From Symbiodinium natans (taxonomy: Eukaryota; Sar; Dinophyceae; Suessiales; Symbiodiniaceae), in assembly GCA_905221605.1 (NCBI GenBank), contig CAJNDS010002707.1:37501-92500 (forward strand): a stretch of 55,000 bases of DNA, read 5' to 3'. This document shows, piece by piece, positions 1-11,085 of this stretch. Under the pieces are notes generated by a model. That model searched no databases and had not been told where the DNA came from. It saw only the letters and a program-made list of their open reading frames with translations. The first letter of the stretch is position 1. Each line of letters starts with the position of its first letter. The translations under genes were made by a program, and so were the position numbers.

Positions 1-105
1 CCCTAAACCCTAAAACCCTAAATACTCTAAAGACCCTGAAACCCTAAAAACCCTAAAACCCTAAAGACCCTAAAGCCCTAAAAACCCTAAAACCCTAAAA
101 ACTGC
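1..105. repeat. Degenerate CCCTAAA array at window edge
   Basis: CCCTAAA units with frequent variants (AAAACCCT, AAAGACCCT). It is at the window edge, but identical arrays occur throughout, so it is not evidence of a chromosome end. Confidence 0.85.
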
Positions 106-410
106 GGCGCCGCTTTCTGAACCACACCACCCGACGTCATCCACGGCAGCAGCCATCTACGGCAGCGGCGTCACAAATGCGCCTGGCAGCAGTTCCGCCG
201 AGATGGGCAACCCATGATTACTTCTTAAACCCTAAACCCTAAACCCTAAACCCTGAACATCCCTGAACCCCAAACCCTGAAGCCTAAAGCCTAGAGAATA
301 GGAGCATGACACAGTTGCTAAGAACCAGCAAGTTGAGGCATAAACCCTAAAAACCTAGTGCCCTTGAAGGCCCGAACCCTGAACTCCGAAAGCCTGGGCG
401 CAGGGTTTCG

Positions 411-532
411 GCTGTAGGGTTCAGGGTTCAGGGTTCAGGGTTCAGGGTTCAGGGTTCAGGGTTCAGGGTTCAGGGTTTAGGGTTTAGGGTTTAGGGTTTA
501 GGGTTTAGGGTTTGGGGTTTAGGGTTTAGGGT
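411..532. repeat. TTCAGGG block switching to TTTAGGG
   Basis: Eight or so uniform TTCAGGG units are followed directly by about nine TTTAGGG units, with an abrupt change of unit near 475. Another short TTTAGGG array lies at 1072-1147. Confidence 0.93.
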
Positions 533-1442
533 GACCATCGCTGATCATGTGCTCCGACTTCGAGGGTGCGGGTCACACGTGCTGTCACATGCAACCAAGG
601 GCACGTTCATTATTTGCAGAGGCTGCTTGTGCGTGGTTAAGGGTTTGGGGGCTCAATATTTTGCTATTAATCTTACCACATATTATGTCACATTGTAGAA
701 AATGTACTAAATTACCCCCCCCCCCCTCCCCCCAAAAAAGAAGACAAGTCTCGGGGGTTAAGGTTTGGAGTTTAAGTTTAGGTCCCCGGCACCCAGGATT
801 TCACTGGAGCCCTTGCTTGCGTTTGATTTGACTCGAGCATTAGCTCCCAGGCCCTACTCAAGCTTTACCCGGAAACTTCAAGCCTATACTGCCCTACATA
901 TCCAGAGAACACCGAAGCACTAGAGGCCAAATAGAAGAAGAGTGGCCCAAACCAGAGATGGAGGTTTAGGTAGGGTTCAGGGCCCCTCTTTCCCAGACGC
1001 CCAAGGCATAGGGCCATCCGCTTCCAGCCGAAACATACAACCTCCCCACCCCTGCACCCCCAAACGGGCAAAAGGGTTTAGGGTTTAGGGTTTAGGGTTT
1101 AGGGCTTAGGGCTTAGGGTTTAGGGTTTAGGGTTTAGGGTTTAGGGTAACTCACATCATGGTAGCATTCACATCGACTGGGAATGTCGAATCTTGGGGAG
1201 CGCGACACCCAGAAGTACACGGGGAAGGGGAAATAGGCAAAGGGGTTTAGATGCCCTGGCAGGCATCAAAAGAATGCCCTGGATGCGAGCTTCAGGGTGT
1301 TCAAGGTGTATGGGGTTCAGGGTTCAGGGCTTAGGGTGTAGGGTTTAGGGTTTTTGGTCTGGCTAGGTTTCGGGCTCAGGGTTTCGGACTTTGGGAAGTT
1401 CAGAGGGGCAAAGGCCACGCAACGGGAACAACGGCTTTCCCG

Positions 1443-2307
1443 GCTGAGAAGGGGCCGGGGCGGTGCTATAAGCAAATGGAAGGGGCCGGGGCGGTGCTTT
1501 CAGCAAATGGAAGGGGCCGGGGCGGTGCTATAAGCAAATGGAAGGGGCCTGGGCGGTGCTATAAGCAAATGGAAGGGGCCTGGGCGGTGCTATAAGCAAA
1601 TGGAAGGGGCCTGGGCGGTGCTATAAGCAAATGGAAGGGGCTTGGGCGGTGCTAAAAGCAAATGGAAGCGGCCTGGGCGGTGCTATAAGCAAATGGAAGG
1701 GCCTGGGTGGTGCTATAAGCAAATGGAAGGGGTCTGGTCGGTGCTATAAGCAAACGGAAGGGGCCTGGGCGGTGCTATAAGCAAATGGAAGGGGCCTGGG
1801 CGGTGCTTTCAGCAAATGGAAGGGGCCTGGGCGGTGCTATAAGCAAATGCAAGGGGCCTGGGCGGTGCTATAAGCAAACGGAGGGGGCCTGGGTGGTGCT
1901 TTCAGCAAATGGAAGGGGCTTTGGCGGTGCTATAAGCAAATGGAAGGGGCCTGGGTGGTGCTTTCAGCAAATGGAAGGGGCCTGGGCGGTGCTATAAGCA
2001 AATGGAAGGGGCCTGGGCGGTGCTATAAGCAAATGGCAGGGTCCTGGGCGGTGCTATAAGCAAATGGAAGAGGCCGGGGCGGTGCTATAAGCAAACGGAA
2101 GAGGCCGGGGCGGTGCTATAAGCAAACGGAAGGGGCCTGGGCGGTGCTATAAGCAAATGGAATGGGCCTGGGCGGTGCTATAAGCAAATGGAAGGGGCCG
2201 GGGCGGTGCTATCAGCAAATGGAAGGGGCCTGGGCGGTGCTTTCAGCAAATGGAAGGGGCCTGGGCGGTGCTATAAGCAAATGGAAGGGCCCTGGGCTGT
2301 GCAACTG
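1443..2307. repeat. 31-bp minisatellite, about 28 copies
   Basis: The consensus is AAGGGGCCTGGGCGGTGCTA followed by TAAGCAAATGG. Copies differ by single substitutions such as CTATAAGC versus CTTTCAGC. Because 31 is not a multiple of 3, the long Gly/Trp/Ala open frames here are artefacts of the repeat. Confidence 0.95.
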
Positions 2308-2567
2308 CTTCCGGCCGGGCCTCAGACGGTAAGTCTTTCGGGTTTCCTTGAATTGCTTCAGGCCGGGCCCCAGACGGTAAGTCTTTCGGGTTTCCTTGAA
2401 CTGCTTCAGGCCGGGCCGGGCCCCAGACGGTAAGTCTTTCGGGTTTCATTGAACTGCTTCAGGCCGGGCCCCAGGCGGTAAGTCTTTCGGGTTTCCTTCA
2501 ACTGTTTCAGGCCGGGCCCCAGACGGTACAGTAAGTCTTGCGGGTTTTCTTCAACTGCTTCAGGGAC
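2308..2567. repeat. 48-bp tandem repeat with splice-site-like ends, 5 copies
   Basis: CAGACGG recurs at 2323, 2371, 2424, 2472 and 2520 (periods 48, 53, 48, 48). Each unit has GGTAAGT and, 33 nt later, TGCTTCAG before GCCGGGCC, resembling a 5' and a 3' splice site on the plus strand. The unit is 16 codons long, so several frames stay open. Confidence 0.9.
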
Positions 2568-3835
2568 GTAGGGGCTGTAGTGGCTGCAGGGACTGGAGCG
2601 GCTGTTGGGCCTGCAGGGGCTGCAGGCACTGTAGGGATGCAGGGGCTGTAGTGACTGCAGGGGAGTGCTGCGGCTGGTTGGGACTGCAGTGGCTGCACAC
2701 ACAGCCGCATTCCTTTGATTCATTATTGTTAAACAAAACAATAAAACAGCGCTTTATGTTTTGCAATAACCTTGGGTGAAAATCTTGCTGCAAAGGGGGG
2801 GGGGGGGGGGGCGGCCCATAAATTCAGCGCGCGTGCACTTGTGGACAACTGTTGCATGTGCTAGCACTGAAGGAGCTGTAGTGGCTGTACAACCTTTTCC
2901 TGTAGAACTGTGGAGGTCCAAATCAATCGTTGTTGTACATTTTTTTGGCGAAGGGGTGCCACGCTTAAAGGCTTGTAAATTGGAATTCATTTATCTTTTT
3001 CGGCTCGAACGGCTGCATACAGGTGAAACAGCTTCGTGTGTAAAGGATTGCCAGGGACTCCTGAAGGTCTTTGGTTCGTCACACAGCTCGAACGAACTTT
3101 TTTTGAGGGCAGCGCTGTAACCGCATTCTTGACATACTTGCAAGATTTAACACAAAATGAAGTCTGTTATGTCGAAAGATGTCAGCACAAGAGAAGCCCG
3201 GAACTCTCGACGGTTTTCAAACCCAAAATACGTCGAACTCTTTTGAGCAGCTTGGTCCAGTGCTGTGTTGAGAGGCTAGGTTCATAGCCGTGCTCCGGGT
3301 GAGAAGCGTGGCCCTTGCCACATGTGATGGCGAATTTTGACTTCGCCGGTCTGGTGCTTCATGAGTGTCTGCAACACATTCATCTCCTGCACACAGGTGG
3401 CATTGCGTAATGTTCATTCAAGCGGTTTTGTTGGATCGATTGCTTGGGCCGAGCCGAGCCTTTGTCACTCGAAACTGGCGAACTTCCACAAAGCAGCGGC
3501 GCGCCCGTTCATGTCCATACCGGCGAGTCCATATGTTCTTGGATGGCAATGCGTTGAACTGTCTAACTATATGGCATTTTATGAAAGAACAAGGGTTTCA
3601 TCCAAGTGACTTCCAGGTCTTCAAAGGTAGCCTGAGGTGTCAGGTACATCCACTCCGCTGGAGCGAAGTCGGAGTAGACCAGGATCCAGTAGAAGTTCAT
3701 TCTTAGATCAAGTGAACAGTATGTATGAACATGTCACGCTGGTGTCCTGCTGAGAGCACGGCCTGTCCATGGCTGTAAGGATCTCTGAGGACCCGAGAGA
3801 GACGAAGATTAAGCAGTGAGAAAGCCTGGAGCTCG
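2568..3835. other. Low-copy sequence, no gene assigned
   Basis: The first 130 bp are degenerate CTGCAGGGG-type repeats and 2796-2811 is a G homopolymer. The remainder is balanced, non-repetitive sequence. Plus-strand frames near 3337-3706 look weakly protein-like (for example MFLDGNALNCLTIWHFMKEQ) but two frames compete and no motif is recognised. It could hold exons of another gene. Confidence 0.4.
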
Positions 3836-4745
3836 CTGTCGGGGTGCCCTAAGGAGGTGAATCCTGCAGCTCTTAAAACCCTAAAGGAAGTGAAGCCTGG
3901 AGCTCTCTGGGGGGGCATGGAGGCAATTGCGGCGTCAAAAGTTTCGCTTTGAGAGCTGTCAACGGCTCCAACGGCCACGGCTCACGAACATACATTGATT
4001 CCAAACCCTTTGAAGAAGAGATATGCCACATTGCTGCAAACAACTACGAAGAAGCACAACTGCTGGATGTAATGCTCGCAGCCCTAAACGGGGTGAAGCC
4101 TCGAACTCTCGGACGCTCTTGAAAAAGCGAAGCCTGGGGAGGCTTTCGGGGTTCTCAAGGAGGTGAAGCCTGGAGCTCTCGAGGACCCTGAAGGAGGAGC
4201 TCTCCGGGGGATCCTAAAGGAGGTAAAACCTGGAGCTCTTCTGTGGAGGTGACGCTTTGAGCTCTTGGGGAAACCTAAAGGAGGTGAAACCTGGAGCTCT
4301 CGAAGGAGGTGAAGCCAGGGGCCTAAGATAAGTAAAGCCTGGAGCTCTCGGATGAAACCTGGAACTCTCAGGGAAGCTAAAGGACGTGAAGCCTGGAGGT
4401 CTCGAGAACCCTAGACGAATTCCAAAAAAAGGTGAAACCAGGAGCTTTGGGGGGGGGGGGGTGCTAAAGGAGGTAAAACCTGAAGAGGTAAAACCTGGGA
4501 GCTCTGGAGGGTCGGGGCCCTGAAGGAGGTGAAACCTCTGTCTTGGTGATGCTAATGGAGGCGAAGCTTGATCTCTCGGGACCCTAAAGGAAGTGAAACC
4601 TGGAACTCTCCTTCGGAACCCTGAATAAAAGGTGAAACCAGAGCTCTGGAGGGGCCTAAAGGAAGCGAAGCCTGGAGCTCTCTTTCGGGAACCCTGAAAA
4701 CATGAAACCAGGAGCTCTCAAGGGCCTCTGAAGGAGGTGAAGGCT
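3836..4745. repeat. Degenerate minisatellite GGAGGTGAAACCTGGAGCTC
   Basis: About 20 irregular copies of AAAGGAGGTGAAACCTGGAG followed by CTCTCGGG and a CCCTAAAG or CCCTGAAG spacer. Spacing varies from about 30 to 60 bp. No coding potential is seen. Confidence 0.85.
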
Positions 4746-4823
4746 TCTTATGTGATACCTTTCGACCCTGTTTTTGTGTAGGGAAGAGTCTGTGCCAGCT
4801 TGCCTTTGTTCCTCGGATGTTGC

Positions 4824-5170
4824 CTAGTCGACATATTCATACATACTAAAGGCATTCACCAACCTCTGCAATACCCTTCGTTGTTGACGTTGATCCATAG
4901 TAGCTAGGCACATGTCCAGGATCGTGTCCATCTGAGGGTCATCCTCTTTCTCCAGCTTGCTGAGCATTCGCTGGATTTGCTCGGTGCTGTCAAAGATGAC
5001 GTTTAGGATGTCTTCGATGGAAACGTCTTGCTCAACATGGACTTCGTACAAGAGCTCAAACACGGCGTCAACATTCAGTGCCAGCATGCATGTTCCGCTG
5101 TCGCAGAGCCATTGCTGCTCCATCTTATTGCTGGCCGTTTTCAAAGTAATAGTCCAGGAATCTTCACAGC
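4824..5170 (-). CDS. Small gene, exon 2: acidic helical protein, unknown function
   Basis: A long open frame from a GATAG|G acceptor encodes about 115 residues starting CEDSWTITLKTASNK and ending MYEYVD then TAG. It is soluble-looking, rich in Asp, Glu, Leu and Ile, with probable helices around VFELLYEVHVEQD and IEDILNVIFDSTEQIQRML. The reading is continuous, of balanced composition and free of repeats, which sets it apart from its surroundings. It could be read from about 5234 if unspliced. Function is not recognisable. Confidence 0.6.
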
Positions 5171-5328
5171 CTATCACCCCCTTATATTCTCTAAAAACCA
5201 CAGAGCTTTGAAGAGCCCTTGGTTTTGGGAAACACTAACTTATGTGCTTACGAGTGGATTGATTTACAGAAACTGTCATGGTTTGCTAAAAAACCATTGT
5301 TTTGAACAACTCAACCTTTGTAGACAGC

Positions 5329-5443
5329 CATCTGCATGAGCAAAGAAGGGCAGCACGTTCAGTATGCAGCTGCCGAAGATGATCATGCACTTGGTCACGT
5401 TCACCGTTATCCAAATGAAATGGATCGTCGCTTTCCCAGTCAT
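5329..5443 (-). CDS. Small gene, exon 1: hydrophobic N-terminus, unknown function
   Basis: An ATG one base after an AAAG acceptor opens a frame beginning MTGKATIHF that contains a hydrophobic stretch (ITVNVTKCMIIFGSCILNVL), a likely signal anchor or membrane helix. Third codon positions in the middle are almost all G or C, unlike the alternative open frame. A GC donor at 5329 in phase 1 joins the second exon in frame. The gene lies about 90 bp downstream of the beta-CA stop on the same strand. No family is recognised. Confidence 0.45.
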
Positions 5444-5531
5444 CCTTTGCTAAACCCTAAACCCTAAACCCTAAAACCTGAACCCTAAACCCTAAACCCA
5501 AACCCCTGAGCCGCCTCCAGAAGCCCCCTCC

Positions 5532-5569
5532 TCAGCTGGACAACATCTTGGCCTGATCCGGGCTGCGGC
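5532..5569 (-). CDS. Terminal exon with stop codon
   Basis: The acceptor CTTGGAG|G completes the glycine of the preceding exon, then RSPDQAKMLSS and TGA follow. The phase fit and the immediate stop make this the likely C-terminus. The 3' UTR would run towards the small gene at 5443. Confidence 0.7.
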
Positions 5570-5587
5570 CTCCAAGCGCCGGGGGGG

Positions 5588-5740
5588 GAGGTTAGGGTTT
5601 AGGGTTTAGGGTTTAGGGTTTAGGGTTTAGGGTTTAGGGTTTAGGGTTTAGGGTTTAGGGTTTAGGGTTTAGGGTTTAGGGCTTAGGGCTTAGGGTTTAG
5701 GGTTTAGGGTTTCGGGTTTCGGGTTTCGGGTTTCGGGTTT
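5588..5740. repeat. TTTAGGG array beside terminal exon
   Basis: About 20 TTTAGGG units end in four TTTCGGG units. A CCCTAAA array at 5447-5507 lies on the other side of the exon, giving CCCTAAA-exon-TTTAGGG. Confidence 0.93.
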
Positions 5741-6785
5741 AGGAGGGGATGGGATGCCAATCTTGGAGAAGTTTAGAGCAAACCCCCAACTCATGCCAAA
5801 AACAGCACATGTTGTACATGTTGTGGAGGGGGAGGAGAGAAGAGGGTGAGGGGAGGAAAGAACAGACAGCTGGACCGACGCCCTTCTACGAACACTTGTG
5901 CCACAAGGTATCCTGCGACTTCATCGCGCGTCCCCCTGGTGCCGTCCCACCCTGGGAACAGCCTAAGGTACAGGTCTTGTGGATATGTCCGGGCACAGGG
6001 TTGCGCCAACGGTCTTCCCGATGCGTGTACTTGCAGGCTCATGGAATGGAGCTTAAGGCTTAGGATCTATTATTCCAGGGGAACTCTTCAAAGGGAGTCA
6101 TACTCGGACCCCTAAGGATGTGCCCCCCTAAGAGGTTCCCCTGAATAGACTCCGAATATGGCCTTGATCTTCCCTTAGAGGATCCCAGAAGGGTGCAAGA
6201 GTCCCATGTGAAGTCGTTTTTTAAGGCTGACAGAAGCTTATCCAGGAGGCATGGCCTGCAAGCCACGCCCTGGAACTTCCCGGTCCAGGCCCTGCAAACC
6301 CTGAAGCTCCGACAAGCTGTCGTCGGAACGCTGAGCGCACCCCATCCTTCACAAGCGTCTTGGCTGCGAATGTCGTTGCAAGCTGCCTATTTTGACGGCT
6401 GCGGGAAGGATCCTCGCTCCCAAAACTACCCAAACTTGTGAGGCTTTGGCACGTTTCTTCCGCACCTTCTTCCCCAAACCCACCAAACCTCCCCGAAACC
6501 CCCTTATACAGGAATACTCCCTTAATCACTGTGGTGATCCCAATACAGCCTAGCCTAGGCCCAGGAATATCACTTGAACATACACTCAGGTAAAGTCTTT
6601 CAGTAAGATAGACTTCATAAGGCAAAGTGGGGAATCGTATGAAGTGTCTTGGGAAGAATGTAAGCCCGAAGACTCTAAACCCTGTATTGCAATCAACACA
6701 TGAGCCCGCAACCCTGACACCTTAAACCCTAGACTGTCATCAACAAGATACAAACCCTAAACCACCAAAAACCCCAGTTACTGCA

Positions 6786-7035
6786 AACCCTAAACCCTAA
6801 ACCCTAAACCCTGAACCCTAAACCCTAAACCCTAAACCCTAAACCCTAGCTTTTGCGGGGCTCCCCGGGCTTTGAACCCCGGTCCGAGCCCAACGCCCAG
6901 CCACTGGACCCGCCCAGAATCCAGGTCGTAGATGCCTGATGAGAGTTTGGGGTTTAGGGTTTAGGGTTTAGGGTTTAGGGTTTGGGGTTTGGGGTTAGGG
7001 GTTTGGGGTCTGGGGTCTGGGGTTTAAGGGTTTAG
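6786..7035. repeat. CCCTAAA and TTTAGGG arrays flanking an exon
   Basis: CCCTAAA units at 6786-6848 and TTTAGGG, then TTTGGGG, units at 6948-7035 bracket the GIYDLDSG exon. Confidence 0.9.
6897..6935 (-). CDS. Beta-CA domain 3, exon 16 (GIYDLDSG)
   Basis: The 39-nt exon encodes IYDLDSGRVQWL, the C-terminal strands of the fold. Acceptor CATCAG|G, GC donor splitting a glycine in phase 1. It is flanked by CCCTAAA on the left and TTTAGGG on the right. Confidence 0.88.
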
Positions 7036-7120
7036 GGCTCTTATTTGCCCACTTACCCTAGAGCCCTTGCCCCCTGCCATGAACACGCACATACCCCTGA
7101 TTTCCGTCTTTTTCTTACTG

Positions 7121-7217
7121 CTGGTTAACAGGGAATGGGGGAATAAGGTGCCATATATAATCCCTTATAAAGGGCATATATAGGGCCCTAATTCCCTCAT
7201 TCCCTGCTAGCCAACAG
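7121..7217. mobile_element. MITE-like inverted-repeat element, CAGGGAATG family
   Basis: CTGGTTAACAGGGAATGGGG at the left is inverted at the right as CCCTCATTCCCTGCTAGCCA ACAG, giving imperfect terminal inverted repeats of about 28 bp in a 97-bp element. A relative is at 39429-39547 and a half-copy at about 25222-25250. No transposase is seen. Confidence 0.65.
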
Positions 7218-7396
7218 TAAGTGTTTAAGGACCCCTATATGGGTATGGTTCCCAAAAAGGACTTTAATTTAGAAAACTACCCACGTGGACTTTTTCAGGG
7301 CACCCTCTATGGATCCCCCCAAACCCAAACCCCCAAACCCCATTCCCCAAACCCAAAACTCAAGTTCCCCGTCGAGCCCTTCTATCTAAGGGTAGT

Positions 7397-7474
7397 TACA
7401 TGGTCTCTTAGTATGGGCCCTTAAACGGGGACCCCTTATATACCCCTGACATACTCCATGCAAATTAAGGGCCC
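7397..7474. repeat. 78-bp dispersed element, copy 1
   Basis: TACATGGTCTCTTAGTATGG ... CCCTTATATACCCC ... AAATTAAGGGCCC. A copy of the same length lies at 36749-36826 and a more diverged one at about 15266-15340. Confidence 0.75.
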
Positions 7475-7799
7475 ATCCATCAGAACTGCTCAAAGGATGT
7501 TAGGGACCATATTAAAGGCCCATGAAACTACCCTCAGAATCTTGTATAAGCCCTATAAACACCCTATAACAATTTCTACAAGCCCGACATCGACCGTAGA
7601 TACACCATACATAACCCCCTTTCGACCCCGTTCTACACACTATACAAACCCTATGCAAACCCTGTATGTCCCTATAGACATCCTATATAATCCCGATAGA
7701 AACCGTATATAAACGCACATAAGCCCTAAACCCAAACCTCGGCGGAGGTGTTTTTTTTTTTCTTAGGTCTGGCTCTCCCTTTTTTTCCTAGGTCTGGCT

Positions 7800-8159
7800 C
7801 GACACGTGGGTGGTTGAGGGCCTGCAAATACAGTAATTTGCAGTGTTTTACACGTTTGGAGCTCCTGAATCATTGCAAAAACCACAGCAACACCTGTAAA
7901 TCATGGTATTTCTGGGCGGTTGAAGGGCTGCAAATACTGTAATTTGCAGTGTTTTGCGCGTTTGGAGTTTCTGAATCACTGCAAAAACCACAGCAACACC
8001 TGTAAATCATGGTATTTCTGGGCGGTTGAGGGGCTGCAAAAACTGTAATTTGCCGTGTTTCGCGCGTTTGCAGCTTCTGAATCATTGCAAAAACCGCAGC
8101 AAAACTTATAAATCATGGTACGTCTGGGCGGTCAAGGGGCTGTAAATACTGTAATTTGG
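7800..8159. repeat. 106-bp tandem repeat, about 3.4 copies
   Basis: The landmark CTGCAAATACTGTAATTTGC occurs at 7822, 7928, 8034 and 8140 (period exactly 106). The unit includes GCAAAAACCACAGCAACACC and TGTAAATCATGGTATTTC. No coding potential. Confidence 0.93.
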
Positions 8160-10060
8160 TCTTAAAAAGATTTATATGCCTTGGAACAAGCTTGCACGGC
8201 CTAAAAAAAGCGGGGGGGTTGGGGGGGCCGCACCCCCCCCCATTTGCAAACGCAATGATCGCATGATGGGAAAAATTTCAAAGACTCATATGATCGAGGC
8301 AAGCTTGCACGGATTGAAAGAAGCGGAGGGGGGGGGGGGGGGGTGGGGGGGTCGCAGCCCCCCCCATTTGCAAACACAATGATAGCCCCCCCTTCTTCCA
8401 TTTGCAAACACAATGCTCCCGTGTTGGGTTAAAAAGGATTCGTATGCTTGGAAAAAGCTTGCGCAGCCTAAAAACAGCGGGGGGGGTTAGGGGGCCGCAG
8501 CCCCCCCCATTTGCAAACACAATGATCGCCTGATGGGAAAAATTTCAATCACTCATATGATCGAGGCAAGCTTGCACGGATTGAAAGAGGTCGGGGGGGG
8601 GTTGGGGGGGTCGCAGCCACCCCCCCCCATTTGCAAACACAATTATAACCCCCCTCGTCCATTTGCAAACACCATTCTCGCATGTTGGTTTAAAAAGGAT
8701 TCATATGCTTTGAAACAAGCTTGCGCAGCCGAAAAAAAAGCGGGGGGGTTGTGGGGGGGGCGCAGCCCCCCCCATTTGCAAACACAATGATCGCATGATG
8801 GGTTTTGAAAAGACTCATATTATGCTTTGAAGCAAGGTTACATGGCCTAAAAAAAGCGGGGGGGTTGGGGGGGGCGCAGCCCCCCCCCATTTGCAAACAC
8901 CAGATCGCCTGATTTTTGAAAAGACTCAGATTATGCTTTGAAGCAAGGTTACATGGCCTAAAAAAGCGGGGGGGTGGGGGGGCGCACCCCCCCCCATTTG
9001 CAACACCCTGATCGCCTCAGATTATGCTTTGAAGCAAGGTTACATGGCCTGAAAAAAGCGGGGGGGTTGGGGGGGGCGCAGCCCCCCCCATTGATGATCG
9101 CATGATGGGTTTTGAAAAGACTCATATTATGCTTTGAAGCAAGGTTACATGGCCTAAAAAAAGCGGGGGGGTTGGGGGGGGCGCAGCCCCCCCCCATTTG
9201 CAAACACCATGATCGCCTGATGGGTTTTGAAAAGACTCAGATTATGCTTTGAAGCAAGGTTACATGGCCTAAAAAAGCGGGGGGGTTGGGGGGGGCGCAG
9301 CCCCCCCCATTTGCAAACACAATGATCGCATGATGGGTTTTGAAAAGACTCATATTATGCTTTGAAGCAAGGTTACATGGCCTGAAAAAAGCGGGGGGGT
9401 TGGGGGGGGCGCAGCCCCCCCCATTGATCGCCTGATGGTTTTGGAAAAGACTCATATTATGCTTTGAAGCAAGGTTACATGGCATAAAAAAATCGGGGGG
9501 ATTTGGGGGGGCGCAGCCCCCCCCCATTTGCAAACACAATGATCGCATGATGGGTTTTGAAAAGACTCATATTATGCTTTGAAGCAAGGTTACATGGCCT
9601 AAAAAAGCGGGGGGGTTGGGGGGGGCGCAGCCCCACCCATTTGCAAACACAATGATCGCCTGATGGGTTTTGCAAAGACTCATATTATGCTTTGAAGCAA
9701 GGTTACATGCCCCAAAAGAAGCGGGGGGGTTGGGGGGGGCGCAGCCCCCCCCATTTGCAAACACAATGATCGCATGATGGGTTTTGAAAAGACTCATATT
9801 ATGCTTTGAAGCAAGGTTACATGGCCTAAAAGAAGCGGGGGGGTTGCGCAGCCCCCCCCCATTTGCAAACACAATGATCGCCTGCTGGGTTTTAAAAAGA
9901 CTCATATGGATTGAAACAAGCTTGCACGGCTTAAAACAAGCGGGGGGTTGAGGGGGGGGGGGGGGGGGGCGTAGCCCCCCCATTTGCAAACACAATGATC
10001 GCATGATGAGTCTTAAACATTAAAAAGACTCATATGATTCAAAACAAGATTGCACGGAAA
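8160..10060. repeat. Tandem array of G-tract/C-tract hairpins
   Basis: About 16 units of about 105-135 bp. Each has GGGGGGGG-CGCA-GCCCCCCCC, then ATTTGCAAACACAATGATCG, CATGATGGGTTTTGAAAAGA and TGCTTTGAAGCAAGGTTACA. The G and C tracts are perfectly complementary around a 2-4 nt loop. Unit order and length vary, showing rearranged higher-order structure. Pro/Gly-rich frames on the minus strand are artefacts. Confidence 0.93.
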
Positions 10061-10111
10061 AAAACTTGCAAACACAATGGTTTTTTAAAGGTTCATATGC
10101 TTTGAAGCAAG

Positions 10112-10265
10112 CTAGGACCAGAGGCCCGCAGGACCAGAAGACCACAGGACCAGAGGATGACGGGACCAGAGGACCAGAGGACCGCGGACCAGAGGACCAG
10201 AGGGACCACGGACCAGAGGACCAGCGAACCACGGGACCAGAGGACCAGAGGACCACAGGACCAGC
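10112..10265. repeat. GGACCAGA short tandem repeat
   Basis: Repeats of GGACCAGAGGACCAGAGGAC with CGCG or CACG variants. No gene. Confidence 0.88.
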
Positions 10266-10414
10266 CAGACCTAAGAAAAGGAGAAAAGGAGAGCCAGACC
10301 TAAGAACAAAAAAAACACCGGACCCCCCAAACCTGGAGCCTACACAAAGTGGACCGATTCGCCTCCCTGGATCTCCACCTGGCCAGACTTGACCTGACAA
10401 AGTCGGCATCAACG

Positions 10415-10760
10415 GGAGGGTTTAGGGGTTTGGGACTTAGGGTTTAGGGTTTTGGGTTTGGGGTTTAGGGTTTAGGGTTTGGGGTTTAGGGTTTGGGTTT
10501 AGGGTTTGGGTTTAGGGATTGGTGTCTGGGGGATTTAGGGTTTAGAATTTAGGGTTCAGGGCTTAGGGTGTAGGGGTTAAGATTACGCAACAGTATCTCG
10601 ACGATTCCCATTCGTCAAAGAAACGACCACGTCGCCCTCCAAAAGCGGGAGGTAGATCAAACAACCCAGCCTCAACCTAGCGCGACCCTAAACCCCAAAC
10701 CCCAAACCCTAAACCCTAAACCCTAGACCCCAAACCCTAAACCCTAAAGCCTAAACCCTG
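10415..10760. repeat. TTTAGGG/TTTGGGG then CCCTAAA around a tentative exon
   Basis: G-rich units at 10415-10580 and C-rich units at 10683-10760. This is one of the few places where the polarity around an exon is reversed. Confidence 0.85.
10603..10636 (-). CDS. Beta-CA domain 3, exon 15 (tentative)
   Basis: A block after TTTGGAG|G encodes GDVVVSLTN, resembling SGDIEIQ and SGKVDLQ of the other domains. The 3' end is unclear: a GT donor at 10603 gives the right phase, and an alternative end at 10609 would need a GG donor. Confidence 0.5.
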
Positions 10761-11085
10761 TGACTGGCAACCCGCACCTTAGACTAGCTGCACGATGAAT
10801 GAGTAGTCTTAGACCGATTCCTTAGCAAGAGCCCAGGATTGTAGACCCTAAACACGCAGTTCTAAGCCAAAAAAACCCACCAAGGGTCAAAACCTGAAGG
10901 CCTTCCAAGCCCTAAGCCCTCGTACCGCAAACCCCTAGGCACCGAAGCTCTAAAGACACAAGCCTTACCTATACTCCCCTTAGAACCTTAAGAAAAAGAA
11001 CATGTTGAATGCCCTCTTCGGTTTTATATCAACAAAGATTTATAAAAAAAAATCACCATGGGGCATATAGTTACACCGGTGGGAC

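Noticed and set aside
1-533. Possible true chromosome-end telomere at the left edge
   Set aside because: Similar and longer arrays in both orientations occur throughout the window, and the edge array is degenerate.
1785-2433. Open frames rich in Gly, Trp and Ala
   Set aside because: A 31-bp unit returns to frame every three units, which gives spurious open reading in a repeat lacking stops.
5028-5339. Plus-strand ORF opposite the small gene
   Set aside because: It overlaps the better supported minus-strand exon and has no supporting features.
6221-6625. Minus-strand 134-codon ORF
   Set aside because: It lies in the last intron; composition is Gly/Ser-rich and low in signal, and an overlapping plus-strand frame is equally open.
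8160-10004. Minus-strand ORFs with repeated GGGCAPPNPPAFFRPCNLAS
   Set aside because: They follow the hairpin array; unit lengths are irregular and the same word appears in several frames.
7800-10060. CRISPR-like array
   Set aside because: Units are contiguous minisatellites without unique spacers, and the context is eukaryotic.
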